This document shows, piece by piece, positions 1 through 8,317 of a DNA stretch of 64,000 bases. How positions within the stretch are numbered: position 1 is the stretch's first letter; the number at the start of each line of letters is the position of its first letter. A program made the translations under genes and the position numbers. The notes under the pieces were generated by a model, which saw only the letters and a program-made list of their open reading frames with translations, made no database searches and was not told the DNA's origin. Source of the stretch: Demequina pelophila (lineage in GTDB: Bacteria; Actinomycetota; Actinomycetes; Actinomycetales; Demequinaceae). The stretch spans positions 120,298 to 184,297 of the forward strand of contig NZ_BBLY01000004.1 of NCBI RefSeq assembly GCF_000971175.1. Reading direction: 5' to 3'.

Positions 1-27
1 GCGGGGCGGCGGGGCGGCGGGGCGGCG
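1..27. repeat. GC-rich 9-bp tandem repeat at window edge
   Basis: Three near-perfect copies of a 9-bp unit of the form GCGGGGCGG begin the window, followed by degenerate G-rich sequence up to the pobA stop codon. Nothing coding is visible in the first 57 bases. Confidence 0.6.
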
Positions 28-57
28 CGCAGCGGGGCAGCGGGGCCGCAGACCCCC

Positions 58-1230
58 CTACGCGAACGGCCAGCCCGTGTAGCCCTCGGCCAGGTAGGTC
101 CGGCCGGCCTCGGACTCCACCACGGACCGCAGCTCGCCCAGCTGGCGCTCGCGGTCGAAGTCGGAGGCGTCGGGGGCGACGTGCAGCATCGACGTCATCC
201 ACCAGGAGAAGTGCTGCGCCTTCCAGATCCGGTCGCGCGCGGCGTCCGCGAAGCCATCCAGAAGCCCCGCATCGGACCGCACCAGCAGCGCCTCGAGCGC
301 GCGCGCCAGCAGCAGCACGTCCGCGACGGCGAGGTTCATCCCCTTGGCGCCCGTGGGCGGCACGGTGTGCGCGGCGTCGCCCACGATCGCCAGGCGCCCG
401 TGGCGCAGCTCCTTCGCCACGAACGAGCGGAAGCGCAGCACGTCGCGCTGGAAAATCGGCCCCTCGACCAACGTGGTACCCGGCACCCGCCGCTGGAGCG
501 CGTCCCAGATCTGGGCCTCGCTCATCGAGTCCGCATCCAGGTCCGGCGCGCACTGGAAGTACATGCGCTGCACCGTCTCGGAGCGCTGGCTGATGAGCGC
601 GAAGCCGTCGGGCGAGTTCGAGTAGATGAGCTCGTCCGCGCTCGGTCCGGCCTCGCACAGGATCCCGAACCACGCGAACGGGTACTCGCGGAACAGCCCG
701 CCGTGCGAGCCCGAGATCGCCTTGCGCACCACGGAGCGCGAGCCGTCGGCCCCCACGACGAAGTCGGCCTCGATCTCCAGCCCGGCCCCCGCATCGTCCA
801 CCGCGATCACGCGCGGCCGGTCGCCGTCCGCGTCCTCGACGCCGGTGGCCGTGACCCCGAAGCGGAGGTCCTGTCCGGCGCCGATGCGCGCGGCGAGCAG
901 GTCCTTGAGTGCCTCGTGCTGCGGGTAGAGCCACACGGCGCGGCCCGTGAGGTCGGGGAAGTCGATGCGGTGGCCCGCGCCGTCGAAGCGCAGCTCGATG
1001 CCGTCGTGGCGCGCGCCGGCAGTGTGCACGCGCGAGCCGGGGATGGTCGCGAGCAGGTCCACCGTGCCCTGCTCGAGGATGCCGGCGCGGATGGTCTGCT
1101 CGATGTCCTCGCGCGAGCGCTGGTCGATGATCACGGAGGCGATGCCGGCCTCGGCGAGCAGGTGGGACAGAACCAGCCCGGCGGGCCCCGCGCCCACGAT
1201 GGCGACCTGCGTGCGGACGGTGGTGGTCAT
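58..1230 (-). CDS. pobA: 4-hydroxybenzoate 3-monooxygenase
   Basis: This flavoprotein hydroxylates 4-hydroxybenzoate to protocatechuate with NAD(P)H and O2 in the cytoplasm. The 390-residue product has the usual PobA length. It shows the FAD-binding GAGPAG at residues 13-18, the DG motif GADGSRSVVRK around 160-170, and the ribityl-binding GDAAHTVPPTGAKGMN at 284-299. The ATG is preceded by an AAGGAG-type site on the minus strand. Its product feeds the protocatechuate 4,5-cleavage operon 3 kb away. An IclR-type gene lies directly upstream in the same orientation and is the likely regulator. Confidence 0.95.
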   Translation of the reverse strand: MTTTVRTQVAIVGAGPAGLVLSHLLAEAGIASVIIDQRSREDIEQTIRAGILEQGTVDLLATIPGSRVHTAGARHDGIELRFDGAGHRIDFPDLTGRAVWLYPQHEALKDLLAARIGAGQDLRFGVTATGVEDADGDRPRVIAVDDAGAGLEIEADFVVGADGSRSVVRKAISGSHGGLFREYPFAWFGILCEAGPSADELIYSNSPDGFALISQRSETVQRMYFQCAPDLDADSMSEAQIWDALQRRVPGTTLVEGPIFQRDVLRFRSFVAKELRHGRLAIVGDAAHTVPPTGAKGMNLAVADVLLLARALEALLVRSDAGLLDGFADAARDRIWKAQHFSWWMTSMLHVAPDASDFDRERQLGELRSVVESEAGRTYLAEGYTGWPFA

Positions 1231-1271
1231 GATGTCTCCTTTGACATGCGGTGGCGCCCAGTCTGTGACCA

Positions 1272-1281
1272 GGGACGATGC
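1272..1281 (+). repeat. GGGACGATGC dispersed 10-mer (intergenic copy)
   Basis: This copy sits in the spacer between the IclR gene and pobA, in the context CCAGGGACGATGCG. It is one of 20 exact copies in the window; all positions are listed in the first finding. Confidence 0.85.
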
Positions 1282-1350
1282 GATGGTTCCACTTTCCCAT
1301 TCAACGGGAGTCGCGGTCGGGGCGGCCGGGGAGGCGTGGCGGGTGAGGAG

Positions 1351-2103
1351 TCAGGCCCGCGCGGACAGCGCGCGCTCGACCTCGGCGGCGGCGCGGCGCA
1401 GCTCCGCCAGGGCCGGCCCCGGAATCGCATCCCGCGGCAGCACCACGGACAGCGCCGCCACCGCGCCGCCGAGCCCGTCGCGCACCGGCACCGCGATCCC
1501 GGTGGAGACCGTCTCGACGTATCCGGGCGCGACCACGTGTCCCAGGCGGCGCACCTCGGCGAGGGTGCGGCGCACGGCGGCCGGATCGGTCGGGGTCTCG
1601 GGACTCAGGCGCCGCAAGGGGCGGGAGAGGACGCGCTCCTGAACCGTCGCATCGGCGAAGGCCAGCAGCACCAGGCCCGACGAGGAGGCGTGCAGGGGCA
1701 GGCGGCCCGCGATCCGCGTGATGTTGGCGCCCGCGTGCGGGTCGCTGAGCCTCTCGAGGAACAGCGCCTCGTCCTGCTCGAGGATCGCGAGCTGCGTGTG
1801 CTCGCGCAGCCGCGCCTGCACGCGCTCCATCGCCGGCAGTGCGGCCTGGCGCACCCGGAGCGCGTGCGACGAGCGCGTCGCCAACTCCCACAGGCGCAGG
1901 CCCACGCGCACCCGGCCCTCGTCGTCGCGCTCGAGCAGTCCCGCCGCGACCAGGTCGCCCACGATGCGGTGCGCGGACGACGAGGGCAGGCCGGCGCGGC
2001 GCCCGATGTCGGCTGCGGACTGCACGGTGCGGGTGGGCGTGAAGGTCTCGAGCACCCGCACGAGCCGCTCGGTCACCGAGTCGCCCGACGGGGAGTTCGC
2101 CAC
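1351..2103 (-). CDS. IclR-family transcriptional regulator
   Basis: The protein has an N-terminal winged helix (VTERLVRVLETF, then AADIGRRAGLPSSSAHRIV) followed by the IclR effector-binding domain, ending near VERALSARA. IclR proteins of this type (PcaR/PobR relatives) control aromatic catabolism, so regulation of the downstream pobA is inferred. I chose the GTG at 2103, giving about 250 residues, as in the family. An ATG at 2145 is in frame but would overlap the divergent gene's start. The open frame continues to 2481, but that extension reads as antisense to the neighbour. Confidence 0.85.
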   Translation of the reverse strand: MANSPSGDSVTERLVRVLETFTPTRTVQSAADIGRRAGLPSSSAHRIVGDLVAAGLLERDDEGRVRVGLRLWELATRSSHALRVRQAALPAMERVQARLREHTQLAILEQDEALFLERLSDPHAGANITRIAGRLPLHASSSGLVLLAFADATVQERVLSRPLRRLSPETPTDPAAVRRTLAEVRRLGHVVAPGYVETVSTGIAVPVRDGLGGAVAALSVVLPRDAIPGPALAELRRAAAEVERALSARA

Positions 2104-2143
2104 GCTGGCAGGATGCCACAGCCGGGAGCGGTAGCCTCGGACC

Positions 2144-2794
2144 ATGTCGACGACGACGCCGTCCCCCACGGCGCCCTGGGCGCCCCTCGAGCCCCGCGAG
2201 GTCGCGGACCTCCTCGCGCCCAGCGATGCCCGCTGGTGGCTGTCCGGCGGCGCGGCGCTCGACCGCTGGGTGGGCGAGCCCATCCGCGCGCGCGAGAACA
2301 TCGACGTCAGCACCACGCTCGCGGACCTGCCCGCGCTGGTCGCGGCGCTTCCCGCGGGGTTCAGCGCCTGGGTCACGAGCGGCGACGGCGTCATGCCCCT
2401 CGCCGATGCGGCCGAGGACGACGACCTCCAGCCCGTCCTGATCTGGGGGGACGATGCGGGGGCCTGGGTCCTGCGCGTCAACCTCGAGGACGGCGCGCCC
2501 CGGGTCTGGGTCTACCGCCGGGACGCGCGCCTCCAGCTCCCGTGGGATCGCGCGGTGCTCGACCTCGACGGCATCCCCACGGGCGCCCCCGAGGTGCAGC
2601 TGCTGTGGAAGTGCTTCAGCGTCCGGCCCGAGGACGATGCGGACAAGGACGCCGTGGTGCCCCGCCTGTCCGACGAGGCGCGGACGTGGTGGGAGAAGGC
2701 GATGCTGTCGATCCACCCGCACTCGTCGTGGGCGATCCCGGTGCGGACGCCGATGTTCCCCGCGAAGGCCAGCTGGAACCGTTCGAAGCGCTGA
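2144..2794 (+). CDS. nucleotidyltransferase-like protein
   Basis: The 216-residue protein begins, after a Pro/Thr-rich N-terminus, with WWLSGGAALDRWVG followed by RENIDVSTT. This resembles the GG…DxD active-site layout of minimal nucleotidyltransferases such as the aminoglycoside-2''-adenylyltransferase-like group. The acidic pair is degenerate (IDVS rather than DxD), so activity is uncertain. Its ATG overlaps the possible ATG of the divergent IclR gene, so the two share about 40 bp of regulatory DNA. A resistance role cannot be claimed from sequence. Confidence 0.6.
   Translation: MSTTTPSPTAPWAPLEPREVADLLAPSDARWWLSGGAALDRWVGEPIRARENIDVSTTLADLPALVAALPAGFSAWVTSGDGVMPLADAAEDDDLQPVLIWGDDAGAWVLRVNLEDGAPRVWVYRRDARLQLPWDRAVLDLDGIPTGAPEVQLLWKCFSVRPEDDADKDAVVPRLSDEARTWWEKAMLSIHPHSSWAIPVRTPMFPAKASWNRSKR
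2448..2457 (+). repeat. GGGACGATGC dispersed 10-mer (coding copy)
   Basis: The copy lies inside the nucleotidyltransferase-like gene and encodes G-D-D-A within WGDDAGAW. A one-mismatch copy (GGACGATGC core) follows at about 2634. Confidence 0.8.
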
Positions 2795-2834
2795 ATCCTC
2801 CGCCGTGCCGGCGCCTGCGCAGTGGTCGCCGTTG

Positions 2835-3752
2835 TCAGCGCTGAGCGTCGTCGGTGAACTCCCCGCTCGTGACGGCGCGCAGCACCAGCCGCCGGAACCA
2901 GCGCTGCGCGGGGGAGAGGTTCATCTCGCGGCGGGTGTACAGCGACACGGGCGAGCTGAGGCCCGACCACGGCAGGTCCGTCACCCGGAGCGCGGGGAAC
3001 CAGCCGCAGAACACGTCGGCGACGTGGCGGGGCAGCAGGGCGACCATGTCGGTGGCGACCAGCACGGCCGGGACCGTGGAGTACTCCTCGACGGTGAGGG
3101 CGACCTGCGGGATCAGGCCGTGCTCCACGAGCGCCTGCGAGGGGAACACGTGGCCGCCACGGGCGGAGACGCGGATGAACCGCCGGCCCTCGAACATGCC
3201 GGGGCCCTTGGGGGGCAGCGGGTGGAGTCGCGAGGTCAGCGCGACGTACTCGACACCGCGCACGGGGGTGCGCCACAGGCGCGACGTGTCCATGACGGAC
3301 ACGGTGAGCGCGACGTCGAGGGCGCCGCGGACGATCTCCTCCTCGGCGGCCTCGGCGACCAGGCGCTTGACCACCAGCCGGGGCGCGGCGTTCGCGGCCG
3401 CCAGGTCGGTCATGATCGGCGGCAGGAACGTGAGCTCGCCGATGGACGTGAGCCCGAGCACCAACTCGCCATCGAAGGCCCGCGGGTCGAAGTCCGCGCG
3501 GCCGGTCACGGTCGCGTCGATCTGCGCGAGCGCCTCGTGCAGCGGGCCGAACAGCTGGGTCGCCCGCGCCGTGGGCACCATGACGTGGCCCTCGCGGCGG
3601 AACAGGTCGTCGCCGAAGCGCTTGCGCAGCCGCGCGAGCGTGTAGCTCACGGTCGGCTGGGTGACGTGGAGGCGGTCCGCCGCGCCGGTGAGGCTGCGCG
3701 TCTCGTACAGCACCACGAAGGTGCGGAGCTGGTTGAGGTCGGGCACGGACAT
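2835..3752 (-). CDS. LysR-family transcriptional regulator
   Basis: This is a 305-residue LysR-type regulator. The N-terminal helix-turn-helix reads LTGAADRLHVTQPTVSYTLARLRKRFGDDLF (residues about 20-51, given here by its ends), followed by a periplasmic-binding-like effector domain. It diverges from the protocatechuate 4,5-cleavage operon with about 90 bp between start codons. A perfect palindrome at 3781-3796 lies in that gap, so it very likely senses an aromatic intermediate and controls the operon and itself. Confidence 0.92.
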   Translation of the reverse strand: MSVPDLNQLRTFVVLYETRSLTGAADRLHVTQPTVSYTLARLRKRFGDDLFRREGHVMVPTARATQLFGPLHEALAQIDATVTGRADFDPRAFDGELVLGLTSIGELTFLPPIMTDLAAANAAPRLVVKRLVAEAAEEEIVRGALDVALTVSVMDTSRLWRTPVRGVEYVALTSRLHPLPPKGPGMFEGRRFIRVSARGGHVFPSQALVEHGLIPQVALTVEEYSTVPAVLVATDMVALLPRHVADVFCGWFPALRVTDLPWSGLSSPVSLYTRREMNLSPAQRWFRRLVLRAVTSGEFTDDAQR

Positions 3753-3780
3753 CTATCGAGTCTCTCTATGGGGCGTTGCC

Positions 3781-3796
3781 GTCGAATCTATTCGAC
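3781..3796. promoter_or_regulatory. LysR-type operator palindrome
   Basis: GTCGAAT-CT-ATTCGAC is a perfect 7-bp inverted repeat between the LysR gene and the lig-type operon. Its 3' half overlaps the proposed -35 region, the usual position for a LysR site. Assignment to this regulator is inferred from position. Confidence 0.65.
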
Positions 3797-3820
3797 CACA
3801 GTGGCTCGCGCTCGTATAGT
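3791..3820 (+). promoter_or_regulatory. promoter of the protocatechuate operon
   Basis: TTCGAC at 3791-3796, an 18-bp spacer and TATAGT at 3815-3820 fit a housekeeping promoter. Transcription would start near 3827, only about 11 nt before the GTG at 3838. Confidence 0.55.
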
Positions 3821-3837
3821 CGGGGGCAAGCCCACCA

Positions 3838-4023
3838 GTGACAAGGAAGTTGCTCGTGATTACCGACATCCCCGGTCGTACCGTCCCCGCCGCGACGGGC
3901 CCCTGCGCCTCGTGCACCAACTGCCTCTGCGCATCGTCCGGCACCCGCAACCCGGCCACCCGCGCATCGGCGCCGGTGTCCCTGCAGCTCGCCGCGCCGC
4001 GGCCCTCGCAGGCGGCCCGATGA
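3838..4023 (+). CDS. small Cys-rich ORF coupled to ligI
   Basis: The 61-residue ORF begins with a GTG just after the predicted transcription start. It contains the cluster CASCTNCLCAS and no recognisable domain. Its TGA overlaps the ligI ATG as ATGA, so ligI translation would be coupled to it. It could be a real small protein, perhaps metal-binding through the four cysteines, or a leader whose translation opens ligI. No family match is recognised. Confidence 0.4.
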   Translation: MTRKLLVITDIPGRTVPAATGPCASCTNCLCASSGTRNPATRASAPVSLQLAAPRPSQAAR

Positions 4024-4973
4024 GCGCCGCCGACACCGCCACCCACGGCCGGACCACCGGGGGCTTCGACAAGACCCCCGGCTGGCTCGACTGGTACGAC
4101 GGCCCGTCGACGCCCACCTTCCGCCTGCCGGAGGGCGCGGTCGACGCGCACTGCCACGTGTTCGGCCCCGGCGGCGAGTTCCCCTTCGCCCCCGAGCGCA
4201 AGTACACGCCGTGCGACGCCTCGGCGGACCAGCTGTTCGCGCTGCGCGACCGGCTGGGCTTCGACCGCAACGTGGTGGTCCAGGCGACCTGCCACGGCGC
4301 GGACAACCGCGCCCTGGTCGACGTGCTCCAGCGCAGCGAGGGCCGGGCCCGCGGCGTCGCGACGGTCCGCCGCGACGTGACCGAGGACCAGCTCGCCGAG
4401 CTCCACGCCGCGGGCGTGCGCGGCGTGCGCTTCAACTTCGTCAAGCGGCTCGTGGACCGCGTGCCCACCGACTCGCTCGAGGAGATCGTCGCGAAGATCG
4501 CGCCGCTGGGCTGGCACGTGGTCATCTACTTCGAGGCCGAGGACCTGCCCGGGCTCTACGACTTCTTCTCCGCCATCCCCACCGGAGTGGTGGTCGACCA
4601 CATGGGCCGGCCGGACGTCGCCAAGGACGTGGACGGCCCGGAGTTCGCCCTGTTCCTGCGCTTCATGCGCGAGAACCCGAACGTGTGGACCAAGGTGTCG
4701 TGCCCGGAGCGGCTCTCCGTCACCGGTCCCCGGGCGCTCGACGGCGAGCAGCACGCCTACACCGACGTGGTGCCGTTCGCCCGACGCGTGGTCGAGGAGT
4801 TCCCCGACCGCGTGCTGTGGGGCACCGACTGGCCCCACCCCAACCTCAAGGACCACATGCCCGACGACGGGCTGCTGGTCGACTACATCCCCCAGATCGC
4901 CACCACCGCCGACCTGCAGCGCCGCCTGCTGGTCGACAATCCCCGCCGCCTCTACTGGCCCGAAGGAGCATGA
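4020..4973 (+). CDS. ligI: 2-pyrone-4,6-dicarboxylate hydrolase
   Basis: This amidohydrolase opens 2-pyrone-4,6-dicarboxylate to 4-oxalomesaconate, the third step of protocatechuate 4,5-cleavage. The 317-residue product has the entry motif VDAHCHVFGP at 41-50 (D42, H44, H46). FVKRLVD and YFEAED mark the middle strands, and GTDWPHPN lies near the C-terminus, as in LigI. The frame stays open far upstream, but the ATG at 4020 gives family length and overlaps the small ORF's stop. It is the first large gene of a six-gene operon. Confidence 0.92.
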   Translation: MSAADTATHGRTTGGFDKTPGWLDWYDGPSTPTFRLPEGAVDAHCHVFGPGGEFPFAPERKYTPCDASADQLFALRDRLGFDRNVVVQATCHGADNRALVDVLQRSEGRARGVATVRRDVTEDQLAELHAAGVRGVRFNFVKRLVDRVPTDSLEEIVAKIAPLGWHVVIYFEAEDLPGLYDFFSAIPTGVVVDHMGRPDVAKDVDGPEFALFLRFMRENPNVWTKVSCPERLSVTGPRALDGEQHAYTDVVPFARRVVEEFPDRVLWGTDWPHPNLKDHMPDDGLLVDYIPQIATTADLQRRLLVDNPRRLYWPEGA

Positions 4974-4974
4974 C

Positions 4975-6393
4975 ATGTCACTCGACAAGCCGTACAAGAA
5001 CATCCCCGGCACCATCATCTTCGACGCGGAGATGGCCCGGAAGGGCTATCACCTCAACCAGTTCTCCATGTCGCTCATGAAGCCGGAGAACCGCGAGCGC
5101 TACCTCGCCGACCGCGAGGCCTACCTGGACGAGTGGCCGCTGTCGCCGGCCCAGAAGCAGGCCGTGCTCGACCTCGACCTCAACGCGATGATGGCCGAGG
5201 GCGGCAACATCTACTTCCTGTCCAAGATCGGCGCGACCCACGGCCTGAGCTTCCAGCAGATGGCCGGCTCGATGACCGGCATGAGCGAGGCCGCGTACCG
5301 CGACATGATGATCGAGGGCGGCCGCCGCCCCGAGGGCGTGCGCCTCAAGGACCTCGACGGCTGGACGCCGCCGTCGAACGAGAAGGCCACGACGATGCGC
5401 CCCGACGCGCCCGCGACGTACACCTCCGCGCTGTTCACGTCGCACGTGCCCGCGATCGGCGCCGCGATGGACCTGGGCAAGACCGAGGAGCCGTACTGGA
5501 AGAAGGTGTTCGCCGGCTACGAGTGGACCCGCAAGTGGGCCAAGGAGAACACCCCCGACGTGGTCATCCTGGTCTACAACGACCACGCCACGGCGTTCGA
5601 CTCCTCCCTGGTTCCCACCTTCGTGCTGGGCACCGGCGCCCACTACCCGGTCGCCGACGAGGGCTACGGCCCCCGCCCCGTCCCGGACGTCTACGGCCAC
5701 CCGGAGCTCGCCGCGCACATCGCGCAGTCCGTGATCCAGGACGACTTCGACCTCACCCTGGTCAACGAGATGGTCGTGGACCACGGCCTCACCGTGCCGC
5801 TGTCGCTCGTCTTCGGCGACGTCGAGGAGTGGCCCTGCAAGATCATCCCGCTGCCCGTCAACGTGGTCCAGTACCCGGTGCCGTCGGGCCGCCGCTGCTA
5901 CGAGCTGGGCAAGGCGATCCGCCGCGCGCTCGACAAGTGGGACGGCGAGCCGCTCAACGTGCAGATCTGGGGCACCGGCGGCATGAGCCACCAGCTCCAG
6001 GGTCCGCGCGCGGGCCTCATCAACGAGGAGTGGGACAACGCGTTCCTCGACCACCTCATCGCGGACCCGCTGGGCCTGACCGAGTGGCCGCACATGGAGT
6101 ACGTCGACGAGGCGGGCTCCGAGGGCATCGAGCTTGTCGACTGGCTCATCGCCCGCGGCGCGATGGACGACCAGTTCGAGGGCGAGGCCCCCACGGTCGA
6201 CCACCGCTTCTACCACGTGCCCGCCTCCAACACCGCGGTGGGCCACCTGGTCATCAGCAACCCCGTCGCGCACAAGGAGCCCGCGGGCGAGACGTCGCCC
6301 GAGGCCGCGGACGCGGGTGAGGCCGGCAACGACGAGGCCGCCGCCGACGGCACCAGCACCGACGAGTCCAAGCCGGAGGTCGTGCACGCGTGA
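4975..6393 (+). CDS. ligAB: protocatechuate 4,5-dioxygenase, fused alpha and beta
   Basis: This extradiol dioxygenase cleaves protocatechuate between C4 and C5 to 4-carboxy-2-hydroxymuconate semialdehyde. Residues 1 to about 120 match LigA (small alpha subunit). Residues about 148-440 match LigB, with SHVP (H157), YNDHATAFD (H204), VDHGLTVPLS and NEEWDN supplying the Fe(II) ligands and base. The two are normally separate polypeptides and are one 472-residue chain here. The last 40 residues are a low-complexity Ala/Glu/Asp tail. A GAAGGAG site precedes the ATG, and the stop overlaps ligC. Confidence 0.93.
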   Translation: MSLDKPYKNIPGTIIFDAEMARKGYHLNQFSMSLMKPENRERYLADREAYLDEWPLSPAQKQAVLDLDLNAMMAEGGNIYFLSKIGATHGLSFQQMAGSMTGMSEAAYRDMMIEGGRRPEGVRLKDLDGWTPPSNEKATTMRPDAPATYTSALFTSHVPAIGAAMDLGKTEEPYWKKVFAGYEWTRKWAKENTPDVVILVYNDHATAFDSSLVPTFVLGTGAHYPVADEGYGPRPVPDVYGHPELAAHIAQSVIQDDFDLTLVNEMVVDHGLTVPLSLVFGDVEEWPCKIIPLPVNVVQYPVPSGRRCYELGKAIRRALDKWDGEPLNVQIWGTGGMSHQLQGPRAGLINEEWDNAFLDHLIADPLGLTEWPHMEYVDEAGSEGIELVDWLIARGAMDDQFEGEAPTVDHRFYHVPASNTAVGHLVISNPVAHKEPAGETSPEAADAGEAGNDEAAADGTSTDESKPEVVHA

Positions 6394-7346
6394 GCAGCGA
6401 CAAGGTTCGCATCGCCGTCGTCGGCGCCGCCGGCGCCTTCGGGATGAAGCATCTGGACGGACTGGCCCACATCCCGGAGGCGCAGGTGACCGTGGTGAGC
6501 GGCACCAGACCCGAGGCGACCCAGGCCGTCGCCGACAAGTACGGGGTGCCCACCGCCGTCGTGGGCTACGACGCGGTGCTCGAGCGCGACGACGTCGACG
6601 CGGTCATCCTCGCCACCCCCACCGGGCTGCACGCGTCCCAGACGCAGGCGGCGCTCGCGGCGGGCAAGCACGTCCAGGTGGAGATCCCCCTGGCCGACTC
6701 CCTGGCGGATGCGGAGGCCACCCTGGCCGCCGCATCGGCCTCGGACCGGGTGGCCATGGTGGGCCACACGCGCCGCTTCAACCCGTCCCACCAGTGGGTT
6801 CACGGCAGGATCGCGGCCGGCGACTTCGCCATCCAGCAGATGGACGTGCAGACCTACTTCTTCCGCCGGACCAACACCAACGCCAAGGGCGAGCCGCGCT
6901 CGTGGACCGACCACCTGCTGTGGCACCACGCCGCGCACACGGTGGACCTGTTCGCCTACCAGGCCGGACGCATCGTCCAGGCGAACGCGATCCAGGGGCC
7001 CATCCACCCGGAGCTCGGCATCGCCATGGACATGTCGATCCAGCTCAAGGCGGAGTCGGGCGCGATCTGCACCCTGTCGCTGTCGTTCAACAACGACGGG
7101 CCGTTCGGCACGTTCTTCCGCTACATCGGGGACACGGGCACGTACATCGCCCGCTACGACGACCTGGTCGACGGGCGCGAGGAGCCCATCGACCTCGCCG
7201 GCGTCGCGGTGAGCTCCAACGGCATCGAGCTGCAGGACCGGGAGTTCGTCGCCGCGATCCGGGAGGGGCGCGAGCCCAACTCGTCGCTGCGGCAGGTGAT
7301 CGACTGCTACCGCGTGCTCGGACAGCTGGAGGAGCAGCTCGCGTGA
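6390..7346 (+). CDS. ligC: 4-carboxy-2-hydroxymuconate-6-semialdehyde dehydrogenase
   Basis: This is an NAD(P)-dependent enzyme of the Gfo/Idh/MocA fold that oxidises the ring-cleavage semialdehyde (as its hemiacetal) to 2-pyrone-4,6-dicarboxylate. The 318 residues carry the Rossmann motif VVGAAGAFGMKHL near the start. EIPLADS stands in place of the common EKP, and GHTRRFNPSH and HHAAHTVDLF are shared with LigC. It starts with a GTG overlapping the ligAB stop (GTGA) and completes the upper pathway together with ligI and ligAB. Confidence 0.92.
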   Translation: MSSDKVRIAVVGAAGAFGMKHLDGLAHIPEAQVTVVSGTRPEATQAVADKYGVPTAVVGYDAVLERDDVDAVILATPTGLHASQTQAALAAGKHVQVEIPLADSLADAEATLAAASASDRVAMVGHTRRFNPSHQWVHGRIAAGDFAIQQMDVQTYFFRRTNTNAKGEPRSWTDHLLWHHAAHTVDLFAYQAGRIVQANAIQGPIHPELGIAMDMSIQLKAESGAICTLSLSFNNDGPFGTFFRYIGDTGTYIARYDDLVDGREEPIDLAGVAVSSNGIELQDREFVAAIREGREPNSSLRQVIDCYRVLGQLEEQLA

Positions 7347-8317
7347 ACCTTCCCCGCCTCGGCCTGGGGTGCATGGAGCTCAGCCACGCGTACGGCGTGG
7401 CGCCGGCGTTCGAGGACGGCGTCGCCATGGTGCGCGCCGCCCTCGACGCCGGGGTCCGGCACCTCGACACCGCCACGCTCTACGGGGGTGGGCGCAATGA
7501 GGAGCTGGTCGGCCGCGCCCTGCGCGGGAGAAGGGACGATGCTGTGCTCGCCTCCAAGGGAGGCATGGCCCTGGTCGATGGGGTCAAGACCATCGACGGG
7601 CGGCCCGAGACGCTGCGCGCGCAGGTCGACGCGTCGCTCGGGCGGCTCGGTGTGGAGCGCATCGACCTGTACTACCTGCACCGGTGGGACAAGGCCGTGC
7701 CTATCGGTGAGAGCGTGGGCGCGCTCGCCGAGGCGCTGCGCGCGGGGAAGATCGGTGCGATCGGGCTGTCGGAGGTGGGCGTCGCGCGGCTGCGCGAGGC
7801 TCTCGCCGAGGCGCCCATCGCGGCCGTGCAGAACGAGTACTCGCTGTGGAGCCGCAACCCCGAGCTCGGCATGCTCGAGGCGACGCGGGAGGCGGGCGTG
7901 GCGCTCGTCGCGTTCTCGCCCGTGGCGCGCGGCTTCCTCGCGGACGGCGTCGCGGACCCCGACGCGCTCCCGCCCCAGGACATCCGCCGGCGGATGCCCC
8001 GCTTCCAGCCCGAGCACTGGCCCGCCAACGCAGCGCTGCTGCCGGCGTGGCGGGACCTCGCGGCGGAGGCCGGATGCACGCCCGCGCAGCTGGCGCTCGC
8101 GTGGGTGCTCTCCCGGGGTCCGCACGTCGTGGCGATCCCGGGCACCACGAGCCTGGCGCACGCGGTGGAGAACCAGGCGGCGGAGGCGCTCGCGGTGGAT
8201 GCTCAGGTGCTGGCCCGCGCCGGCGAGCTCATCGACACCGCGACCGTCTCGGGTCCGCGGTACAACGCCGGGCAGGCCGACGAGGTCGACGCCGAGTCCT
8301 TCGAGGGCGCCGCATGA
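7343..8317 (+). CDS. aldo/keto reductase
   Basis: The 324-residue TIM-barrel oxidoreductase shows the aldo/keto reductase tetrad in order: D and Y in HLDTATLYGGG, K in LASKGG, and H in YYLHRWD. The NADP-binding end IPGTT is also present. The GTG overlaps the ligC stop. Its substrate is unknown; the tight coupling suggests a role around semialdehyde or side-product reduction in the same operon. A GGGACGATGC copy is embedded at 7533-7542, encoding RDDA where the family often has a similar basic-acidic stretch. Confidence 0.85.
   Translation: MNLPRLGLGCMELSHAYGVAPAFEDGVAMVRAALDAGVRHLDTATLYGGGRNEELVGRALRGRRDDAVLASKGGMALVDGVKTIDGRPETLRAQVDASLGRLGVERIDLYYLHRWDKAVPIGESVGALAEALRAGKIGAIGLSEVGVARLREALAEAPIAAVQNEYSLWSRNPELGMLEATREAGVALVAFSPVARGFLADGVADPDALPPQDIRRRMPRFQPEHWPANAALLPAWRDLAAEAGCTPAQLALAWVLSRGPHVVAIPGTTSLAHAVENQAAEALAVDAQVLARAGELIDTATVSGPRYNAGQADEVDAESFEGAA

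Noticed and set aside
2144..2794. Antibiotic-resistance nucleotidyltransferase
   Set aside because: The active-site acidic pair is degenerate and context is catabolic; resistance cannot be supported.
181..2844. An 887-codon plus-strand frame
   Set aside because: It is antisense to pobA and the IclR gene and out of frame with the nucleotidyltransferase-like gene; low-complexity composition.
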